Shown here piece after piece: positions 46,575-55,954 of a DNA stretch of 64,000 nt. The notes beneath the pieces were generated by a model. The model was not told where the DNA came from and made no database searches. It saw only the letters and a list, made by a program, of their open reading frames with translations. Position numbers and translations under genes: made by a program. Numbering within the stretch: position 1 is the first letter of the stretch; each line of letters opens with the position of its first letter. Source of the stretch: Rhizobium sp. 32-5/1. GTDB lineage: Bacteria; Pseudomonadota; Alphaproteobacteria; Rhizobiales; Rhizobiaceae. Where the stretch lies: NCBI RefSeq assembly GCF_029537235.1, contig NZ_CP120638.1, positions 3,474,501-3,538,500 on the forward strand, in the 5' to 3' direction.

Positions 46575-47936
46575 TCAAGCGACCGCAGCGGCGGGCTGCA
46601 CGTCGGCGGCAAGCGCCCGGTTGATCGACATGGCCGCATCGCGACCCATGGCAACGGCGGAGACCGTCAGGTCCTCGCCGCCCTTGACGCAATCGCCCCC
46701 GGCCCAGACGCCATCCAGCGTCGTGCGGCCTTCGGCATCCGTGGAGATGCGGCTGCCGTCGAGCAGCAGCGAACCGAGACCATCGGCCTCAAAGGTCTGG
46801 CCGATCGCCTTGAAAATCTGGTCGGCGGCAATGATGCCGGTCTCCCCGGTGCCGACGAGGCGACCTTCACTGAGCGTCGTATATTCGAGCTCGATGCCCG
46901 CCACCTTGCCGTCACGGCTGACGATACGCTTGGGCTGCAGCCAGTGCTTGATCGAAACGCCCTTGGAGGCGGCCAGATCCTGTTCGAATTCCGAGGCGTT
47001 CATATGCTCCTTGCCGCGACGGTAGCAGATCGTCACTTCCTCGGCGCCGAGCAGCTTGGCCTGTACGGCGGCATCGATCGCTGTCATGCCGCCGCCGAGA
47101 ACGACGACGCGGCGGCCGACGGCGATGTCGGCCTTGTCTTCGGCCTGCCGCAAGTCGGCGATGAAATCGACGGCATCGACGACGCCCTCTGCCGTTTCGC
47201 CCTCGGCGCGCAGGGCGTTGACGCCGGTGAGGCCCATGCCGAGAAAGACGGCATCATGGCGGGATTTTAAATCGGCCAGCGAGAAGTCCCGACCGAGCAT
47301 CTGGCCGTTGCGGATGTCGATGCCGCCGATGGCCAGCACATAATCGACCTCCTTCTGGGCGAAATCATCGACCGCCTTGTAGGTGGCGATGCCGTATTCA
47401 TTAAGACCACCGGCCTTTTCGCGAGCATCGTAGACGACGACGTCATGGCCGTTGACGGCAAGGCGGTGGGCGCAGGCGAGGCCAGCGGGACCGGCGCCAA
47501 CGACGGCGATCGATTTACCGGTTGCCTCTGCGCGGGCATAAAACTGCTTGTTTTCTTCCATCGCGATGTCGGTCGCATAGCGCTGCAACTGGCCGATGGC
47601 GACAGGCTTGCCTTCGGCGGTGTTGCGCACGCAGGCCTGCTCGCAGAGCGTTTCGGTGGGACAGACGCGGGCGCACATGCCGCCCAGAATGTTCTGGTCG
47701 AAAATCGTGTTGGCAGAGCCGATCGGATTGCCTGTCGATATTTGCCGGATGAACAGCGGAATATCGATCGAGGTGGGACAGGCCGTCATGCACGGCGCGT
47801 CGTGGCAGAAATAGCAGCGGTCCGATGCGACGAGCGCTTCATGATCGTCCAGCGGTGCATGGAGGTCGGAAAAATTCGCCTCATACTGCGCAGGCGACAG
47901 GCGGCCCTTGTGGATCCCAGAGTTCATAGTTCCCAT
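46575..47936 (-). CDS. preT: NAD-dependent dihydropyrimidine dehydrogenase subunit PreT
   Basis: 453 aa from ATG 47936, preceded by GGGAGA (in-frame starts further upstream up to 47999 are less likely). The N-terminal Fe-S motifs CYFCHDAPCMTACPT and GGMCARVCPTETLCEQACV, then an FAD site VVGAGPAGLACAHRL and an NAD site VVLGGGMTAIDAAVQA, are as in the small subunit of glutamate synthase and PreT. It passes electrons from NADH to PreA. First gene of preTA; a RutR-type palindrome lies 56 bases upstream of its start. Confidence 0.92.
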   Translation of the reverse strand: MGTMNSGIHKGRLSPAQYEANFSDLHAPLDDHEALVASDRCYFCHDAPCMTACPTSIDIPLFIRQISTGNPIGSANTIFDQNILGGMCARVCPTETLCEQACVRNTAEGKPVAIGQLQRYATDIAMEENKQFYARAEATGKSIAVVGAGPAGLACAHRLAVNGHDVVVYDAREKAGGLNEYGIATYKAVDDFAQKEVDYVLAIGGIDIRNGQMLGRDFSLADLKSRHDAVFLGMGLTGVNALRAEGETAEGVVDAVDFIADLRQAEDKADIAVGRRVVVLGGGMTAIDAAVQAKLLGAEEVTICYRRGKEHMNASEFEQDLAASKGVSIKHWLQPKRIVSRDGKVAGIELEYTTLSEGRLVGTGETGIIAADQIFKAIGQTFEADGLGSLLLDGSRISTDAEGRTTLDGVWAGGDCVKGGEDLTVSAVAMGRDAAMSINRALAADVQPAAAVA

Positions 47937-47991
47937 TTTTGTCTCCCAAATGTCGAGCTTTGGCTGACGAAACGGTAACTCAGCTTTATTT

Positions 47992-48007
47992 TTTATCAAA
48001 TGGTAAA
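47992..48007. promoter_or_regulatory. Putative RutR/PydR operator before preT
   Basis: TTTATCA-AA-TGGTAAA is a palindrome with one mismatch between half-sites; the right half TGGTAAA is identical to that of the site at 42562-42577. It lies in the gap between preT and the divergent SorC-type gene. Confidence 0.6.
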
Positions 48008-48152
48008 ATTTCGAAATTCGATTCCGCTTAAACGACAGCGTTTTCAGTTTGTTACGGTTGTATTTCGAGCATTGAGCCTCGTCGGCGTTTGACAGGCAGG
48101 CTGTAAAAATGCCAGCAATTCAATTGGAATTGGTTTTGTGGGAAAAGGGGCG

Positions 48153-49106
48153 ATGGCGAGACGGGCGGAGGCGAACAATCGGTTGGACGATGCGGCGCGC
48201 GCCGGATGGCTCTATTATGTCGCCGGCCGGACGCAGGACGAGATCGCATCGGCCATGGGCATTTCGCGCCAGTCTGCACAGCGCCTGGTTTCGCTCGCCG
48301 TTGCCGAAAAGCTGATCAAGGTGCGGCTGGACCATCCGATTGCCGCCTGCTTGGAACTCGCCGAGCGCCTGAAGGACAAGTTCGAGCTTCGCCATGTCGA
48401 CGTGGTTCCCACTGATCCGGCCTCGACATCCACAACTGTGGGTATCGCCGAGGCCGGTGCGGTCGAGATCGAGCGCTGGCTGAAATCTGCCGATCCGATC
48501 GTGCTTGCCGTCGGAACCGGGCGAACGCTGAAGGCGGCGATCGACCAGTTGCCGCCGATGGAATGTCCGCAGCACAGAATCGTCTCGCTGACAGGTAATA
48601 TCGGTCCGGACGGGTCGGCGGCCTACTACAACGTCATCTTCTCGATGGCCGATGCGGTCAAGGCGCGGCATTTCCCGATGCCTCTTCCGGTCCTGGTTTC
48701 GTCTGCGGCGCAGCGTGACCTGCTGCACCGGCAGGATCTCGTGCAGTTTGCGTTGCAACTCGGACGTGAAGCCAATGTCGCTTTCGTCGGCATCGGCGAG
48801 CTCGGTTCGGATGCACCCCTGTGCGTGGATGGATTTCTGGCACGTGAGGAAATGGACCGCCTGACTGCGACCGGTGCCTGCGGCGAGATCTGCGGCTGGA
48901 TGTTCGATCAGGAAGGCCAGTTGCTGGCAGACCTGATCAACGACCGGGTGGCCAGCGTGCCCTTGCCGTCGCGCGAGACGGCGACCGTCGTCGGTCTTGC
49001 CAAGGGACGGAAAAAATATGCCGCGATCCGGGCGGCGCTGACGGGTGGCATGATCAACGGAATCATCACCGATGAAGGCACTGCAGAGTACCTGCTGAGC
49101 GCCTGA
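48153..49106 (+). CDS. smoC: SorC/DeoR-type sugar-binding transcriptional regulator of the polyol operon
   Basis: 317 aa from ATG 48153 (GGAAAAGGGGC upstream). The N-terminal helix-turn-helix is AGRTQDEIASAMGISRQSAQ; the C-terminal SorC sugar-phosphate-binding domain has VLAVGTGRTLKAAID, LTGNIGPDGSAAYYN, VGIGELG and the ending GGMINGIITDEGTAEYLL. Genes of this type head sorbitol/mannitol operons in rhizobia. An AATTC-AATTG-GAATT palindrome lies just upstream (48117-48131) and an AAACAATTGTTT palindrome before smoE, both candidate operators. Confidence 0.85.
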   Translation: MARRAEANNRLDDAARAGWLYYVAGRTQDEIASAMGISRQSAQRLVSLAVAEKLIKVRLDHPIAACLELAERLKDKFELRHVDVVPTDPASTSTTVGIAEAGAVEIERWLKSADPIVLAVGTGRTLKAAIDQLPPMECPQHRIVSLTGNIGPDGSAAYYNVIFSMADAVKARHFPMPLPVLVSSAAQRDLLHRQDLVQFALQLGREANVAFVGIGELGSDAPLCVDGFLAREEMDRLTATGACGEICGWMFDQEGQLLADLINDRVASVPLPSRETATVVGLAKGRKKYAAIRAALTGGMINGIITDEGTAEYLLSA

Positions 49107-49192
49107 GACCTTTCAAGATATCGTCTGGATGCTGATGGAGCGCGTGCCGGCACGGCAGCCTGCGCTATCGCTCAAAAATTATTTCTCTCTTA

Positions 49193-49204
49193 AAACAATT
49201 GTTT
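49193..49204. promoter_or_regulatory. Palindrome before smoE, candidate SorC-type operator
   Basis: AAACAATTGTTT is perfectly self-complementary and lies 113 bases upstream of smoE. Its CAATTG core also occurs in the palindrome before smoC and again at 49236-49241, so a shared operator is plausible. Confidence 0.45.
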
Positions 49205-49316
49205 AGTCCATCCTTTCTGCAATGCAGCAAGGAATGCCAATTGACTCCGTCGAGGCTTTAGTGGGTAATTGCCCACGAGCGAAGCAAATGCTCATTACTC
49301 TTCTGGGAGGAAGATT

Positions 49317-50627
49317 ATGAAATTGAAAACATTCCTGCTGGGCACCTGCTCGGCACTTCTTCTGTGTGGCTTTGCCAATGCGGAAACCCTGACCATCGCC
49401 ACCGTCAACAATGGCGACATGGTGCGCATGCAAGGCCTGACGGAAGACTTCACCACCAAAAACCCGGATATCCAGCTCGAGTGGGTAACCCTCGAGGAAA
49501 ACGTCCTTCGTGAACGTGTCACGACTGATATCGCCACCAAGGGCGGCCAGTATGACGTCATGACGATCGGTACCTATGAAGTTCCGATCTGGGCAAAGCA
49601 GAACTGGCTTCTGCCTCTGGACAATCTCGGTGCCGATTATGACGCTGCCGATATCATTCCTGCGATTGCCGGCGGCCTGTCCGTCGACGGCAAGCTCTTC
49701 GCCGCACCGTTCTACGGCGAAAGCTCCTTCATCATGTACCGCAAGGACCTGATGGAAAAGGCAGGGCTGACCATGCCCGACGCGCCGACCTGGGAGTTCG
49801 TGGCAGACGCCGCGCGCAAGATGACCGACCGTACTGCTGAGATCAACGGTGTCTGCCTTCGCGGCAAGGCCGGCTGGGGTGAGAACATGGCGTTCCTGAC
49901 GGCCATGTCCAACTCGTTCGGCGCACGCTGGTTCGACGAACAGTGGAAGCCGCAGTTCGACCAGGCTGAATGGAAGAACACGCTGCAGTTCTACGTTGAC
50001 CTGATGAAGGACGCCGGCCCTGTCGGCGCCTCTTCCAACGGCTTCAACGAAAACCTGGCGCTCTTCCAGCAGGGCAAGTGCGGCATGTGGATCGATGCCA
50101 CGGTTGCCGCGTCCTTCGTCTCCAATCCGACGGACTCGATGGTTGCCGACAAGGTTGGCTACGCTCTCGCCCCTGATACGGGCCTTGGCAAGCGTGGCAA
50201 CTGGCTGTGGGCATGGTCGCTCGCGGTTCCGGCCGGTACGCAGAAGGCGGAAGCAGCCCAGAAGTTCGTATCCTGGGCAACAAGCAAGGCCTATCTCGAA
50301 CTCGTCGCATCCAAGGAAGGCTGGGCAAACGTTCCTCCAGGCACACGTTCCTCGCTCTACGCCAATGCCGAATACCAGAAGGCGGCACCTTTCGCCAAGA
50401 TGACGCTCGACTCGATCAACTCGGCCGACCCGACCAAGCCGACAGTCAAGCCGGTCCCCTATGTCGGTGTCCAGTTCGTTGCCATTCCTGAGTTCCAGGG
50501 TCTCGGCACGACGGTTGGACAGCTCTTCTCGGCGGCTCTTGCCGGCCAGATGACTGTCGACGAGGCGCTGAAGCAGGCACAGGACGTGACGACCGCGACC
50601 ATGACCGAAGGCGGCTACATCAAGTAG
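49317..50627 (+). CDS. smoE: Sorbitol/mannitol ABC transporter substrate-binding protein
   Basis: 436 aa from ATG 49317 (GGGAGGAAG upstream). A signal peptide covers residues 1-22 (CGFANA-ETLTIATVNNGD). It belongs to solute-binding family 1; MQGLTEDFTTKNPDIQLEWV, FYGESSFIMYRKDL and GKCGMWIDATVAASFV match polyol-binding SmoE proteins. It delivers sorbitol, mannitol or related polyols to SmoFG. A stem-loop separates it from the permease genes, as expected where the binding protein is made in excess. Confidence 0.9.
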   Translation: MKLKTFLLGTCSALLLCGFANAETLTIATVNNGDMVRMQGLTEDFTTKNPDIQLEWVTLEENVLRERVTTDIATKGGQYDVMTIGTYEVPIWAKQNWLLPLDNLGADYDAADIIPAIAGGLSVDGKLFAAPFYGESSFIMYRKDLMEKAGLTMPDAPTWEFVADAARKMTDRTAEINGVCLRGKAGWGENMAFLTAMSNSFGARWFDEQWKPQFDQAEWKNTLQFYVDLMKDAGPVGASSNGFNENLALFQQGKCGMWIDATVAASFVSNPTDSMVADKVGYALAPDTGLGKRGNWLWAWSLAVPAGTQKAEAAQKFVSWATSKAYLELVASKEGWANVPPGTRSSLYANAEYQKAAPFAKMTLDSINSADPTKPTVKPVPYVGVQFVAIPEFQGLGTTVGQLFSAALAGQMTVDEALKQAQDVTTATMTEGGYIK

Positions 50628-50682
50628 TTTTGCCGCGGCACCAAAGGAACGAGGTCTGGCTCCCAAGGACCAGCCTCGCTCC

Positions 50683-50712
50683 GGGCCGTCCGTCCAAACG
50701 AACGGGCGGCCC
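50683..50712 (+). terminator. Stem-loop between smoE and smoF
   Basis: GGGCCGTCCGT (50683-50693) pairs with ACGGGCGGCCC (50702-50712) with one G-T wobble, followed by TATTTCTCTT. It likely works as a partial terminator or mRNA 3'-end stabiliser, keeping smoE expression above the downstream genes. Confidence 0.7.
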
Positions 50713-50838
50713 TATTTCTCTTGGATATTCGATATGCGTATGCTGGCGGCCCGGATGCCGTCCTAGCGCCGTGCGCCAAGGATGATGCGCAACGGCAAGA
50801 CGAGACCGAACGGTCCATCATCAACGACTGGGGGAACC

Positions 50839-51711
50839 ATGGCTACGCGACAGACACAAACGCTTGCCCGGCTGATGCTGGCGCCATCCGTGCTGATGCT
50901 GTTCATCTGGATGATCGTGCCGCTCGCCTTCACCCTCTGGTTTTCATTCCAGCAATACAATCCGCTCAATCCGCTGCGCGATGGCTTTGTCGGTTTTGCG
51001 AACTACGCGCTGTTTTATTCCAATCCGGCCTTCCTGCAGTCCATCATCAACACATTGCTGATCGTTGGAAGCGTCCTCTTGATCACGGTGATCGGCGGCA
51101 TCCTGCTCGCTCTCCTGCTTGATCAACCGATTTTCGGGCAGGGGTTCGTTCGCATTCTGGTGATATCGCCGTTCTTCGTCATGCCGCCGGTGGCCGCATT
51201 GGTCTGGAAGAACATGATCATGCACCCGAGCTACGGCGTCTTTGCCGATATCGCCCGGTTTCTGGGTGTGCAGCCGGTCGACTGGTTTGCACAATATCCG
51301 CTGTTTTCCGTCATCATCATCGTCGCTTGGCAATGGCTGCCGTTCGCGACGCTTATCCTGCTCACGGCACTTCAGTCGCTGGACGGAGAACAGAAGGAGG
51401 CTGCCGAGATGGACGGCGCCGGTTTCCTGTCGCGCTTCTGGTATCTGACGCTGCCGCACATGTCGCGGGCCATCACCGTCGTCATCCTGATCCAGACGAT
51501 TTTCCTGCTCGCCGTCTACGCCGAAATCCTCGTTACGACCAATGGCGGCCCGGGCTATGCGTCCACCAACCTGCCGTTCCTGGTCTATCAGAAGGCGTCG
51601 CTCGAATTCAAAATCGGCCAGGCATCTGCGGGAGGCATTATCGCCGTCATTCTTGCCAATATCGTCGCCTTCTTCGCCATGCGCGCCGTCGGCAAGAACC
51701 TGGACCGCTGA
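50839..51711 (+). CDS. smoF: Polyol ABC transporter permease SmoF
   Basis: 290 aa from ATG 50839, preceded by GGGGGAACC; longer in-frame starts add charged residues. MalF-type permease with six membrane segments and the EAA motif AAEMDGAGFLSRFWYLTLP. It forms the inner-membrane channel with SmoG for sorbitol/mannitol uptake. smoG follows after 24 bases. Confidence 0.9.
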   Translation: MATRQTQTLARLMLAPSVLMLFIWMIVPLAFTLWFSFQQYNPLNPLRDGFVGFANYALFYSNPAFLQSIINTLLIVGSVLLITVIGGILLALLLDQPIFGQGFVRILVISPFFVMPPVAALVWKNMIMHPSYGVFADIARFLGVQPVDWFAQYPLFSVIIIVAWQWLPFATLILLTALQSLDGEQKEAAEMDGAGFLSRFWYLTLPHMSRAITVVILIQTIFLLAVYAEILVTTNGGPGYASTNLPFLVYQKASLEFKIGQASAGGIIAVILANIVAFFAMRAVGKNLDR

Positions 51712-51735
51712 GCGGCCGAACAAGAGGATACGTCA

Positions 51736-52560
51736 ATGGCACGCGCTATCAGCACGAAACGCAAGGCAGTCTTCACGGTCGCAGCCTGGATCGTCGCACT
51801 CATCATCTTCTTCCCGATCCTGTATACGATCATCACGTCGTTCAAGTCGGAAACCGAGGCGATCGCCGGCTTCAACATGATCCCGTCAGGCACGATGGAA
51901 AGTTACGGTGCCGTCCAGGATCAGTACAATTACTTCAAGCCGTTCATGAACTCCGTTGTCTTGTCTGTCGGCTCGACGATCCTGGCCTTGCTCATCGCCA
52001 TTCCGGCCGCCTGGTCCATGGCATTCTCTCCGACAAAGCGGACGAAGGACATCCTGATGTGGATGCTTTCGACCAAGATGATGCCGGCGGTGGCGGTGCT
52101 GTTTCCGATGTACCTGATCTTCCGCAATCTCGGCCTGCTCGACTCGCGGATCGGCCTCACGGTGATGCTGACGATGATCAACCTGCCCATCGTGGTCTGG
52201 ATGCTCTACACCTATTTCCGCGAAATACCGTCGGAAATACTGGAAGCCGCCCGGATGGACGGTGCCTCGCTGTGGAACGAGATCATCTACGTTCTGACGC
52301 CGATGGCGGTTCCCGGCATCGCCTCCACCATGCTGCTCAACATCATTCTCGCCTGGAACGAAGCCTTCTGGACGATCCGCCTGACAGCCACGGATGCAGC
52401 GCCTTTGACGGCCTTCATCAGCTCGTTTTCCAGTCCGCAAGGCCTGTTTTGGGCAAAACTGTCGGCCGCATCGACCTTGGCGATCGCGCCAATCCTGATC
52501 ATGGGCTGGTTCAGCCAGAAGCAACTCGTGCGCGGCCTGACCTTCGGCGCCGTCAAGTAA
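51736..52560 (+). CDS. smoG: Polyol ABC transporter permease SmoG
   Basis: 274 aa, MalG-type permease with six membrane segments. The N-terminal segment is FTVAAWIVALIIFFPILYTI; the EAA motif is EAARMDGASLWNEIIYVLTP. GAGGATACGTCA precedes ATG 51736. It partners SmoF. Confidence 0.9.
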   Translation: MARAISTKRKAVFTVAAWIVALIIFFPILYTIITSFKSETEAIAGFNMIPSGTMESYGAVQDQYNYFKPFMNSVVLSVGSTILALLIAIPAAWSMAFSPTKRTKDILMWMLSTKMMPAVAVLFPMYLIFRNLGLLDSRIGLTVMLTMINLPIVVWMLYTYFREIPSEILEAARMDGASLWNEIIYVLTPMAVPGIASTMLLNIILAWNEAFWTIRLTATDAAPLTAFISSFSSPQGLFWAKLSAASTLAIAPILIMGWFSQKQLVRGLTFGAVK

Positions 52561-52590
52561 GCAAACAAGAAAAGATACCGGGAGGCACGC

Positions 52591-53592
52591 ATGGGTAACA
52601 TCACGCTCAAGAAGGTCAACAAATCGTTCGGCGAGACGCAGGTCATCCCGGGCATCGACCTCGACATCAAGGAAGGCGAGTTCGTCGTTTTCGTCGGGCC
52701 GTCCGGTTGCGGCAAGTCGACCCTGCTGCGCCTGATCGCCGGCCTGGAGGATACGACATCGGGCACGATCGAGATCGACGGACGTGACGTGACGGGAGAA
52801 GCGCCGGCAAAGCGTGGTCTCGCCATGGTGTTCCAGTCCTATGCGCTCTATCCACACATGACCGTGCGCAACAATATCGCCTTTCCGCTGAAGATGGCCA
52901 AGCTCGATCCGGCACTGATCGACAAGAAGGTCACGGAAGCGGCGCGCGTCCTCAATCTGACCAGTTACCTGGAACGCCGTCCGGGCCAGCTTTCCGGCGG
53001 TCAGCGTCAGCGTGTGGCCATTGGCCGTGCGATCGTACGCGAACCGTCGGCTTTTCTTTTCGACGAGCCATTGTCGAACCTCGATGCCTCGCTGCGCGGC
53101 ACGATGCGGCTCGAAATCAGCGAGCTGCATCACCAGCTGAAGACAACGATGATCTATGTCACCCATGACCAGGTCGAAGCCATGACCATGGCCGACAAGA
53201 TCGTCGTGCTCAATGCCGGTAATATCGAGCAGGTCGGATCGCCGCTGGAACTCTATAACAAGCCCGACAATCTCTTCGTTGCCGGCTTCATCGGGTCGCC
53301 ACGCATGAACTTTGCCAGCGGCGAGATCGCAGCGCCGTTCAATGCCCCGACGATCGGCTTTCGCCCTGAGCACACAAAGCTGTCGAAGGAGAGCGGGAGC
53401 TGGGCCGGTGTCGTCGGCGTTGCCGAACACCTCGGTTCCGACACGTTCCTGCACGTCCATGTCGATGGCATCGGCATGGTGACGGTGCGCACCGGCGGCG
53501 ATGTCCCCGTCAACCACGGCGACAAGGTGTTTTTGACGCCTGATGCTGAGCGCGTGCATCGCTTCGATGCCAAGGGGCTTGCTATCAGATGA
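52591..53592 (+). CDS. smoK: Polyol ABC transporter ATPase SmoK
   Basis: 333 aa MalK/UgpC-type ATPase: Walker [14 protein letters not shown], signature [15 protein letters not shown], Walker [15 protein letters not shown]-loop [14 protein letters not shown], and a C-terminal TOBE regulatory domain (about 240-333, [22 protein letters not shown]). Its stop overlaps the smoS ATG (ATGA). Confidence 0.93.
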   Translation: MGNITLKKVNKSFGETQVIPGIDLDIKEGEFVVFVGPSGCGKSTLLRLIAGLEDTTSGTIEIDGRDVTGEAPAKRGLAMVFQSYALYPHMTVRNNIAFPLKMAKLDPALIDKKVTEAARVLNLTSYLERRPGQLSGGQRQRVAIGRAIVREPSAFLFDEPLSNLDASLRGTMRLEISELHHQLKTTMIYVTHDQVEAMTMADKIVVLNAGNIEQVGSPLELYNKPDNLFVAGFIGSPRMNFASGEIAAPFNAPTIGFRPEHTKLSKESGSWAGVVGVAEHLGSDTFLHVHVDGIGMVTVRTGGDVPVNHGDKVFLTPDAERVHRFDAKGLAIR

Positions 53593-54361
53593 ACCGTCTC
53601 GAAGGAAAAAGTGCCCTGATTACCGGATCTGCCCGCGGCATTGGGCGGGCTTTCGCCGAAGCCTATGTGCGGGAGGGCGTGACAGTTGCCATTGCCGACA
53701 TCAATCTGGAGCGGGCGGAGAAAACCGCATCGGAAATCGGCCCATCCGCCTATGCCGTGAAAATGGATGTGACAAGCCAGGACTCGATCGATGCCGCGAT
53801 GGCCAGCGTCGTTGCAAAGGCCGGCGGATTGGATATCCTGATCAACAATGCAGCGTTGTTCGATCTGGCTCCGATCGTCGAGATCACCCGGAAGAGCTAT
53901 GACACGCTGTTCTCGATCAACGTCTCGGGAACGCTGTTTACGATGCAGGCCGCGGCCAAGCAGATGATCGCCCAGGGCGCGGCGGCAAGATCATCAACAT
54001 GGCGAGCCAGGCGGGTCGCCGCGGCGAGGCGCTTGTCGGCGTCTATTGCGCCACCAAGGCGGCTGTCATCAGCCTTACCCAGTCGGCGGGCCTCAACCTG
54101 ATCCAGCATGGCATCAACGTCAACGCGATTGCGCCCGGTGTCGTCGATGGCGAGCATTGGGATGGCGTCGATGCGATGTTTGCCAAGTACGAAAACCGCC
54201 CGCTCGGCGAGAAGAAGCGGCTTGTCGGTTCGGAAGTTCCGTTCGGCCGTATGGGCACCGCGGAGGATCTGGTCGGCATGGCCATCTTCCTCGCTTCCAG
54301 CGAGAGCAATTATATCGTCTCCCAGACCTACAATGTCGACGGCGGCAACTGGATGAGCTGA
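53589..54361 (+). CDS. smoS: Sorbitol dehydrogenase (SDR family) SmoS, apparent frameshift
   Basis: 257 aa after one C is added near 53978, restoring [20 protein letters not shown]. It is a classical short-chain dehydrogenase: cofactor loop [18 protein letters not shown], catalytic Ser in NMASQAG and Tyr-Lys in YCATK, and a C-terminal [13 protein letters not shown]. It oxidises sorbitol (and possibly galactitol) to the ketose with NAD. It is coupled to smoK and followed by the mannitol dehydrogenase gene. Confidence 0.9.
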
Positions 54362-54391
54362 GCCCGAGGCTCGCTTGAAAAGGACAATGCG

Positions 54392-55876
54392 ATGACCACC
54401 AAACTTTCACTCGCAACGCTGGACCAGGTTCAGGCGACCGCTGCCGTCCCGTCTTACGAGCGCGCAAGCCTCACTGCCGGCATCGTGCATTTCGGTGTTG
54501 GAAATTTTCATCGCGCCCATCAGGCCGTTTACCTCGACGATCTCTTCAACAGCGGCCGCGACCATGACTGGGCCATCATCGGGGCAGGGGTTCTCCCCTC
54601 CGATGAGGCGATGCGTGCCAAGCTTGCCGAGCAGGATTTCCTGACAACCGTGGTCGAGCAGGACAACAACAGGAGTGCTGCCCGCGTCACCGGCCCGATG
54701 ATCGATTATCTGCGTCCGGGCAATGCCGCCGCAACGATTGCGCAGCTCGCCGATCCGGCGATCCGCATCGTTTCACTGACGATTACCGAGGGCGGCTATT
54801 TCATCGACCCGGCGTCCGGGACGTTCAATCCCGCCCATCCGGCGATCGTTGCCGACAGCCAGAGCCCGGATGAGCCGAAAACCGTCTTCGGCCTGATCAT
54901 TGCCGGGCTCAAGGCCCGCAAGGCAAAGGGCCTTGGCCCCTTCACCGTGATGTCCTGCGACAATATTCCGGGCAATGGCGAAGTCACGCATGCCGCCGTT
55001 CGGGGACTGGCGCGCCTGTCCGACCCTGAATTGGCAGACTGGATCGATGCCCATGTCGCCTTTCCGAACGGGATGGTCGATCGCATTACGCCGGCCACCG
55101 GGCCGCGAGAAATCGGGATCGTCGCCTCCGACTATGCCATCGAGGACAACTGGCCGGTGTTCTGCGAGGAATTCAAGCAGTGGGTTCTGGAAGACCATTT
55201 TCCGGCCGGACGCCCGACACTCGAAAGCGTCGGCGTGCAGTTCGTGCCTGATGTCGCGCCCTATGAGCATATGAAAATCCGCATCCTGAATGGCGGTCAT
55301 GCGGCCATCGCCTATCCGGCCGCACTCATGGACATCCATTTCGTGCATGAGGCGATGGAGGAGCCGCTGATCCAGGCGTTCCTTCAAAAACTCGAATTTG
55401 ACGAGATCATCCCGGTTATTCCGCCGGTGCCGAACACCAATCTCAATGACTACTACAAGCTTGTCGAAACCCGGCTCTTCAATCCCAAGATCGGTGACAC
55501 GATCCCTCGTCTCGCCCAGGACGGCTCCAACCGCCAGCCAAAGTTCATTCTGCCCTCGACCGCCGATCGTCTGGCCCGTGGCGAAGATGTTGTCGGGCTT
55601 TCGCTGGTCTCGGCCCTCTGGTGCCGCTATTTCGCAGGAACCTCCGACAGCGGCAAGGCGATCGCCTTCAATGATGCCAGCGCCGATCGTCTTCAGGCCG
55701 CGGCCTTGAAGGCCAAGCATGATCCACAGGCCTTCCTTGCACTTTCGGATATCTTCGGCGAAGTTGCCAAATCGGAGTTGTTCCAGCGTCGCTTTGCCCA
55801 TGCCTTGAAGACGCTTTGGGAAAAGGGCACGCGTGAAACCCTGCAGCTCTATCTTGACGGCAAACTTGGAGATTGA
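54392..55876 (+). CDS. mtlK: Mannitol 2-dehydrogenase
   Basis: 494-aa polyol-specific long-chain dehydrogenase. The N-terminal nucleotide-binding region has VHFGVGNFHRAHQAVYLDD; the catalytic K-x4-N-x2-H motif is seen in MKIRILNGGHAAIAYPA. The length is normal for the family. It converts D-mannitol to D-fructose, and often D-arabinitol to D-xylulose, with NAD. It follows smoS by 30 bases. Confidence 0.92.
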   Translation: MTTKLSLATLDQVQATAAVPSYERASLTAGIVHFGVGNFHRAHQAVYLDDLFNSGRDHDWAIIGAGVLPSDEAMRAKLAEQDFLTTVVEQDNNRSAARVTGPMIDYLRPGNAAATIAQLADPAIRIVSLTITEGGYFIDPASGTFNPAHPAIVADSQSPDEPKTVFGLIIAGLKARKAKGLGPFTVMSCDNIPGNGEVTHAAVRGLARLSDPELADWIDAHVAFPNGMVDRITPATGPREIGIVASDYAIEDNWPVFCEEFKQWVLEDHFPAGRPTLESVGVQFVPDVAPYEHMKIRILNGGHAAIAYPAALMDIHFVHEAMEEPLIQAFLQKLEFDEIIPVIPPVPNTNLNDYYKLVETRLFNPKIGDTIPRLAQDGSNRQPKFILPSTADRLARGEDVVGLSLVSALWCRYFAGTSDSGKAIAFNDASADRLQAAALKAKHDPQAFLALSDIFGEVAKSELFQRRFAHALKTLWEKGTRETLQLYLDGKLGD

Positions 55877-55954
55877 TGCCATGCACCCCAGCCGCCCGCG
55901 GAATCCTGCCGTTCTCAGCAGCGGTTTCCGTTCGCCGGCACGGGCTTGACCGGC

